This document shows positions 60,301 through 64,000 of a DNA stretch of 64,000 nucleotides, one piece after another (the first letter of the stretch is position 1; every line of letters starts with the position of its first letter). The stretch comes from JANWYT01 sp034437555 (GTDB lineage Bacteria; Chloroflexota; Anaerolineae; Aggregatilineales; Phototrophicaceae). The notes under the pieces were generated by a model. The model was given only the letters and a program-made list of their open reading frames with translations, made no database searches and was not told where the DNA came from. The DNA lies in assembly GCA_034437555.1 (NCBI GenBank), contig DAOTTQ010000037.1, positions 248,001 to 312,000 on the forward strand, given 5' to 3'. The translations under genes and the position numbers were made by a program.

Positions 60301-60790
60301 GGGCTTTTTGCAAGAGTTCAATGGCTTGTTCGGGAAGATTATTATTTAGGTATTGGTTCGCCACCGCGCCTGCGGTTAATTGCACTTTTTCAATGGGTGC
60401 GCCACGCGTTTTTTCGTACATTTTGCGTAGGCGTTCAATCACCGACTTATCATTAGGTTGCTGGTCAAAGGCGCGTTCTAGGTGGTATAAGGCACTATCA
60501 GCTTGCCCTAATTTTTCATACACAAGGCTTAGTTGCTGATGTGTTACAAAATCTGTGGGTAATGCCCCTAGCAACCGTCGAAAGACTTCACTTGCTTCTA
60601 CCCACTGAGATTGGTCTACTAAAACCCGACCTAACACGCGGTAAGCAACGGCATTTTTGGGGTATGTGGTTAAAATGTGGCGTGTGTGCCCTAATGCCTC
60701 TGTATATAAATTATCAGAGAGCATTGTTTCCACTCTTTTGAGGTAATTGCGTAAGTTAATTTCGCCCATCCCACCCTCTAATACATCCAA
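57311..60790 (-). CDS. large acidic protein with N-terminal TPR domain and W-L/M motifs
   Basis: An 1159-residue protein. Residues about 8-260 form a TPR domain (AVAYRVLGRVLVDQSQWVEASEVFRRLL; QQLSLVYEKLGQADSALYHLERAF). The remaining 900 residues are very acidic and of low complexity. They carry about sixteen Trp-Leu/Met motifs (NPDWLSS, DPMAWMQN, ADWLSQLS, VPDWLSEF), three STGFTG/SSGFTG-type motifs and a tandem repeat of 49-51 residues (58258-58590). The last 60 residues turn basic (FVFSRLPRWLQPK) and end in an Asp/Glu/Lys run. It looks like an unfolded binding platform with a TPR head. No signal peptide; cytosolic. The promoter is at 60810. Confidence 0.75.
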   Translation of the reverse strand: MDVLEGGMGEINLRNYLKRVETMLSDNLYTEALGHTRHILTTYPKNAVAYRVLGRVLVDQSQWVEASEVFRRLLGALPTDFVTHQQLSLVYEKLGQADSALYHLERAFDQQPNDKSVIERLRKMYEKTRGAPIEKVQLTAGAVANQYLNNNLPEQAIELLQKALNKMPDRVDLLLQLARAKWSAGKQEEAAENALRVLQQLPYAVMANRIMAEFWLGMERSADAQQFLLRIEEVDPYLALRLATGNAEDSAYTLEELDYRQMAQRELSNTNPDWLSSVGTVAESENIDSDEDLSWLDELVEDEGDVAPVSLAKKVTDNLPNLLDDFPELSGSGSENDVPAKDESFDGGLPASVMKRIESMRGSSNSETTITSGKPADRVSTGFTGILGEEGDDSFLGDVSPISVSGDSSGFTGLLAQMDDDNAIEDEGVAEDDLSWMNDLTSFDDESDDTLILPPKSVDFLSDIESGGVVMSPLAERASTGFTGFLDGDTGEFKAIDGIDDETSSAVTSDDDWMSGLVDDNLEPLPTAQELEVNDDWMSELPSQEPASDSQDPMAWMQNTDIEYDENTRSELEMAYDSLGEEEYILPTRDENPFAWMQGMDVEMTELPPEEESYFSLEDRPQTDPLAWMIEEGIEVEDEYPLASNDAGAHDAPLMDKPHTEWQNSMTEDPDNWQPEDELEGFEWLSDDEIDESLLSELENEETPSELDWMKDDTGEFAWEQGAVAEETLEDEGDLAETSYDEFGDFALEEGEEAIAEGGADWLSQLSDEGDEFGDFALEGEGDLAEASYDEFGDFALEEGEEAIAEGGADWLSQLSDEGEDDEFGDFALEGEGDLAEASYDEFGDFALDETVEGESFEWNPEHDHDAVTDDFGFSFESQPEANIEPDWLSRVALTADTLSSLEDEDAEDEPARLTVATEQDMEIDFAPTNESSEYSDFGYDDDEMESFSQAEFAYDETELGADGDLDPEEAIVAEVPDWLSEFGSNDDATLLQEAPQSLTNVLSTTQLGESADDELELDSANNAPDWLNAMVPGLDVDYSARGDSPLDEGFAEDVRSHRARTLPQFTAVNEGFEWLVDIVDEETNSTEVVPPPPMPEPLAAPLPMMAMPTTQSVTRFVFSRLPRWLQPKSTASQAKEDEEVDEAFDDDFDEEFDFDDKK
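58258..58590 (-). repeat. tandem repeat in the large acidic protein gene
   Basis: Three starts of the unit encoding GDLAEASYDEFGDFALEEGE lie at about 58274, 58427 and 58574, spaced 153 and 147 bases (51 and 49 codons). The first two copies are nearly identical in DNA, so array length may vary between strains. Confidence 0.8.
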
Positions 60791-60809
60791 GAGAATTCGT
60801 CATGAAATG

Positions 60810-60818
60810 AGTATAACA
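60810..60818 (-). promoter_or_regulatory. extended -10 promoter element for the acidic-protein operon
   Basis: TGTTATACT on the minus strand, 19 bases before ATG 60790. It lies after a strong terminator, so the acidic genes start a new transcript here. Confidence 0.5.
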
Positions 60819-60843
60819 CAAGTCGGGAAAATGGGCTTTAATT

Positions 60844-60886
60844 CAATAAAAAAAGTGAGGAAACATGGGCGCGTTTCCCCACTTTT
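60844..60886 (-). terminator. terminator between the SH3b protein and acidic-protein genes
   Basis: AAAAGTG-GGAAAC pairs with GTTTCC-CACTTTT (one mismatch) over an eight-base loop. On the minus strand seven T follow. Confidence 0.8.
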
Positions 60887-60948
60887 AGGGTTGTTTTACC
60901 TGTTCTTATCACTCTCTAGTGGGCGACATTACCACAGGCAGTTCAGCA

Positions 60949-62670
60949 TTAGCAAATCAATACAGGAAATAACCCCAGGGCAGCATAGGATGAAATAGTC
61001 CACTGACCACTGTATGTCGCGGTAGAACTCGTTACAAAACCGCCATTATTTCCGGACAACGTGCCTGACAAATCCCCATAGATATAAATTTCCACTCCTG
61101 CCCCATAAACCGTTTCTAGGTTACTCCACGAAATTTTTACGAACCCTGTAAGGCACGAGGCACTAATCGAAAAGCCCACAGAGTCTGTATTTTGAGGGGG
61201 TGGGGCAGCCACAGGTGGCGCAGAGCGAACCAGTGCTTCGCTACGTGGTGTAGCACACAAAATGGTATCCCCTGCCATTGCCACCACTAGCCACCGCGTA
61301 TTTGGCACAGGCAATTGCGCCGTGTCTACCATAGCAGATGTGGCATTCCCCGCCCATTGTGTGGTTAAGAAACCACCGTTAGCATCTTCAAAGTTGATGA
61401 TGTAGTTAGTTGCGCCCTCTACGCCTGTCCAAGAGTAGGTTACTACCCCAAACGCTGTTCCGCCACCATTTGGCGACACAATGTTAAAGTTTCGGCATGT
61501 TCCTACTGCGCCTGTATTGCCCGTGTTTCCACTGGGAGCGGGCGTAGGTTCGGGGTCACCGGGACAACGTAGCCCTTCAATACGATAATTAAGGATGCCA
61601 TCGGGGATTTCTCTCACGCCGCACCAATTGCCGTTTAGCTCCCGCTGAGGTACTTCTTCGGGTTCACTCCAGTCACAAGAGGCAATGCGGTCATTAGATT
61701 CACCGTCAACGCCTCTATCTTGGGGTTCATCAAGGCAAACGGTACTGCGGAAGCCCTGACGAATCCGCAAGTCTTCGCCATCTTCGCCACCTTCGGGGAT
61801 GATGACTTCGCCGTCAACTACCACAATTTCCATCACATCCTCACCGATGTTACGGATAAGAATGGTAGACCCCACCCGAATATCAACGCCATTTACAGTT
61901 AAATCGACTTTAATTCCCTTAGGGGATTGCACCATCAGCGTATCACGGGGGGCTTCTTCACATTCCGACGCGCCAATGCCCGTTCTTAAGTAGAAGGCTT
62001 GCATGGGGGTGCGTTCTGTGCCTTCTATCACGGGCAATGTATCGATTGCCACGTTTTCTTGTAGCACACTACGGCTTATCCAAGCGGGCAAATTGCCATA
62101 CGCCACCCGTACCCATTGCTTATCAGGGTTAAGCGCATCCGCTTTAAGAACTGTGCCAGCGGTTGCCCCGCCTACGGTATTGCGGTCTGTACCCGCACCA
62201 CTGCGTACATTTGCCCCAACAGCAACCACCACATCAATGGGTTCTGCGGGGACAAATGCGCTATCGGGCGTAACAGCATTTTCTAGTTCGGCATCACCCA
62301 ATAGCAAAAGTAGCACCGATTGTCCGGGCAAGCTATTCGGGACATTGGCTTGTATATTCAAGAGGGCAACCCCCCATTGGTCACTGGTTTCATCTAGGGG
62401 TGTTGTGCCAATTTTTTGTAGGATATCCAGGCTGGCAACGTCTGAAGGTTGAGAGAAAAAATCCTCTGCCACCTCTTCCGAAAAGGTCGCGTTTACGCGG
62501 TTATAGCCATAACACACACTATTTCTGGCAAGGTTATCGCACTGCCCATCCAATGTTGCAAGGGCATTGGAAACCAATACAGAACAGCTTCCTTGTGCGC
62601 TGGCAATCAAACTAAAAGAAAAGACCATCAGCAAGCCTAAAACTTGCCCTATTGGATAACGCTTTATCAT
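60949..62670 (-). CDS. secreted protein with SH3b and FecR-like domains
   Basis: A 573-residue exported protein with a signal peptide (about 1-26, ending IASAQG). A region with three paired-Cys segments leads to an SH3b domain (VVAVGANVRSGAGTDRNTVGGATAG ... LPAWISRSVLQ, about 148-205). A FecR-like beta domain (KGIKVDLTVNGVDIRVGSTILIRNI, EIVVVDGEVIIP) follows, then a Cys-rich linker, a Pro/Asn/Gly stalk and two Fn3/Ig-like units to the end. It probably binds cell-wall glycan. GGAGA ten bases before ATG 62670 sets the start; the frame open further upstream lacks this. Confidence 0.8.
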   Translation of the reverse strand: MIKRYPIGQVLGLLMVFSFSLIASAQGSCSVLVSNALATLDGQCDNLARNSVCYGYNRVNATFSEEVAEDFFSQPSDVASLDILQKIGTTPLDETSDQWGVALLNIQANVPNSLPGQSVLLLLLGDAELENAVTPDSAFVPAEPIDVVVAVGANVRSGAGTDRNTVGGATAGTVLKADALNPDKQWVRVAYGNLPAWISRSVLQENVAIDTLPVIEGTERTPMQAFYLRTGIGASECEEAPRDTLMVQSPKGIKVDLTVNGVDIRVGSTILIRNIGEDVMEIVVVDGEVIIPEGGEDGEDLRIRQGFRSTVCLDEPQDRGVDGESNDRIASCDWSEPEEVPQRELNGNWCGVREIPDGILNYRIEGLRCPGDPEPTPAPSGNTGNTGAVGTCRNFNIVSPNGGGTAFGVVTYSWTGVEGATNYIINFEDANGGFLTTQWAGNATSAMVDTAQLPVPNTRWLVVAMAGDTILCATPRSEALVRSAPPVAAPPPQNTDSVGFSISASCLTGFVKISWSNLETVYGAGVEIYIYGDLSGTLSGNNGGFVTSSTATYSGQWTISSYAALGLFPVLIC

Positions 62671-62772
62671 GTTTCTTTTTCTCCACATTTTTCCACACAT
62701 AAGCACACTATAGCACAGGCGCATCTGACCTGTGCCAATAGAGTTGTTTAAGTTTGTAGTTGGTTCAGAACA

Positions 62773-64000
62773 TTAGTTTTTCTTAAACGCGAAGATGCCG
62801 TTGCCAGAGGATAAGTACACCACTTGTTGCGAAGGTTCTGCAACCACATCGCTAAGTACCGCCAGCATGTTTTCTTGGTCTACGCGATAGCTGGCAATAA
62901 AAGAACCAGCGATAGACGTTTCATAGATGGCACGTATCGACGGGCTAATAAAGAAGAACGCCGTATCAATGGGACTATCGTTTAAGAAGAACCCATTAGG
63001 GCTGGCAGTAGAGATATTTTGCCCTTCGGGAAAGCCCGCAAACCCAAAGGACTGAGGTTCTCCGCTAAAGTGGCGCGTTAGTACGCCATTGCTATACAGC
63101 GTGTACACAGAACCGCGTGTATTGCCTGCGGTGCTAATGGCAAAATCTACTGCACTGGTCAGGTCAGGGCGCGTTGCCCCCCCAAAGTATTCTGTTGGCA
63201 CACCCGAATAATTGCCTCCAGAGGATGAATAACGCCACAGTTGGTTGCTCCCTACGTCCAGCACATACAAGTTACTTTGCCACATTGTAACAGCGACAGG
63301 GTTACGCCAAGTTTCGCTGGCTTGGATGCGTTGAGCATCACACTGCATAATAAATCTTGGGGGACAGCGCACCAGTGTTCCATTGGTATCCAACGACGCA
63401 ACGGTATTAAGCTGATCATCATAGGTAATATCAATGATGTTTCCAACGGTTAAGCCATCAACGCTTGCACCGCGTCTCATGTTGATAATAGGTTGGGGTG
63501 TTCCCGCCACGCTCATACCATCTGCGCCCAAGGTAAGGCGATACACAAGGCTGTTTGTGTTGTCTAGCGCATATAAATCTAGCCCACGCAGTAGCAGCGA
63601 CGTAATGTTAGCATTTGGCAGCACCGCCAGCGTAACCAATGTACGGCGTTCTACGCTTTGCAGGCGGTCTAATACTTGCAGTGTTTCTGTTTTTAGGGCG
63701 GCTAATGTGGGGTCGCCCACGCGCAACGTATCGCACTCATTTACTTTTAGCTGGGTCGCCGTCCAAGCGGCAATGGTACTGGTGGGGTTGCCTGTGCTTA
63801 GGCTACGGGCAATACTAGCCGCATCTTGGGCTTGACGCACGCACTCTTCAAAGCGCGTTTCGCCAATGCCTGCCGCCCACGCGACCACGACAATCATCAC
63901 CACACCCAACGGCAAAAAGAACACCAACGCAGAAAGAACACCCGCCGAGTAACGCACTGTAGGCGCATCGGCACTACGCCCCAACAATCGCCCAAGCAAC
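62773..64000 (-). CDS. membrane-anchored beta-propeller-like protein, partial
   Basis: The frame is open at the right edge, so the N-terminus is missing. The 408 visible residues begin with a basic stretch and one span (about 21-44, LSALVFFLPLGVVMIVVVAWAAG). A helical stalk with Cys pairs (EECVRQAQDAAS; VNECDTLRVGD) follows. Then come four to six blade-like repeats (LLRGLDLYALDNTNSLVYRL; AVTMWQSNLYVLDVGSNQLWRY; GSVYTLYSNGVLTRHF; VVYLSSGNGIFAF), like the NHL/PQQ-type propellers. The domain before the span would decide its role; in comparable proteins a cytosolic phosphatase or kinase can precede such an anchor, but that is not visible here. Confidence 0.65.
   Translation of the reverse strand, partial: LLGRLLGRSADAPTVRYSAGVLSALVFFLPLGVVMIVVVAWAAGIGETRFEECVRQAQDAASIARSLSTGNPTSTIAAWTATQLKVNECDTLRVGDPTLAALKTETLQVLDRLQSVERRTLVTLAVLPNANITSLLLRGLDLYALDNTNSLVYRLTLGADGMSVAGTPQPIINMRRGASVDGLTVGNIIDITYDDQLNTVASLDTNGTLVRCPPRFIMQCDAQRIQASETWRNPVAVTMWQSNLYVLDVGSNQLWRYSSSGGNYSGVPTEYFGGATRPDLTSAVDFAISTAGNTRGSVYTLYSNGVLTRHFSGEPQSFGFAGFPEGQNISTASPNGFFLNDSPIDTAFFFISPSIRAIYETSIAGSFIASYRVDQENMLAVLSDVVAEPSQQVVYLSSGNGIFAFKKN

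Noticed and set aside
1..64000. tRNA genes, rRNA genes, insertion sequences, prophage or attachment sites
   Set aside because: I looked for T-loop sequences with acceptor stems, transposase or integrase motifs and flanking repeats and found none.

Overview
The window is a dense, mostly housekeeping stretch of a bacterial chromosome of moderate GC content (no gap longer than about 180 bases). I infer a Chloroflexota genome, probably Anaerolineae. The signs are a DUF5679-type zinc ribbon, a bacterial Elp3 of the kind known from Dehalococcoides, two YfhO-type giant membrane proteins, many secreted proteins with Pro/Thr-rich linkers and SH3b modules, and large acidic TPR proteins. This is inference from protein character, not a database match. 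I found no tRNA, rRNA, CRISPR array, insertion sequence or prophage.

Layout. 1-3.5 kb: the end of a glutaminyl cyclase gene, then a tight minus-strand run reading Doc, Doc, PGRP-type amidase, alpha/beta hydrolase, and a GNAT gene facing away from it. 3.5-10.1 kb: cell-envelope genes (YfhO, SGNH hydrolase, class A PBP). 10.2-14.8 kb: OsmC, MaoC, enoyl-CoA hydratase, a secreted PPC-like protein and a TPR protein. 14.9-17.4 kb: rpsB-tsf-pyrH, without frr behind it. 17.4-27.1 kb: a stand-alone TRPM/SLOG-like (LSDAT) protein, mutY, ilvD, a TrmH-family methyltransferase, a cytochrome P450 with an MBL hydrolase and a histidine phosphatase, a TauE/SafE exporter, a uracil-DNA glycosylase and a zinc-ribbon/TIR protein. 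27.1-37.5 kb: a YbjN protein with a poly-Asp tail, a YfhO-flippase fusion, a thrombospondin-3 repeat protein, Elp3, a HAD hydrolase, DUF427 and an M50B peptidase.

37.6-48.2 kb: an SH3b/CARDB lipoprotein followed by TPR and membrane proteins, a TetR-controlled small-efflux operon with two perfect operators, a LysM/L,D-transpeptidase, a TPR protein, a PAP2-like protein, and a pentapeptide-membrane-protein/ABC-2 transporter operon. 48.3-52.9 kb: DUF4272, a decayed ABC-F gene, a double-GNAT protein and an intact ABC-F ATPase. 52.9-64 kb: a minus-strand block with a DICT-PAS histidine kinase, two very acidic TPR-linked proteins carrying dozens of Trp-Leu/Met motifs, an SH3b/FecR-like secreted protein and a partial membrane-anchored propeller protein.

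The most unusual items are the pair of acidic W-L/M-motif proteins (54.8-60.8 kb), the stand-alone LSDAT protein (17.4-18.2 kb), the two adjacent Doc-like genes without an antitoxin, the YfhO-flippase fusion, and a recurrent extended -10 promoter element (TGnTATACT-like) ahead of many genes. Domain names rest on motif reading, since no search could be run.
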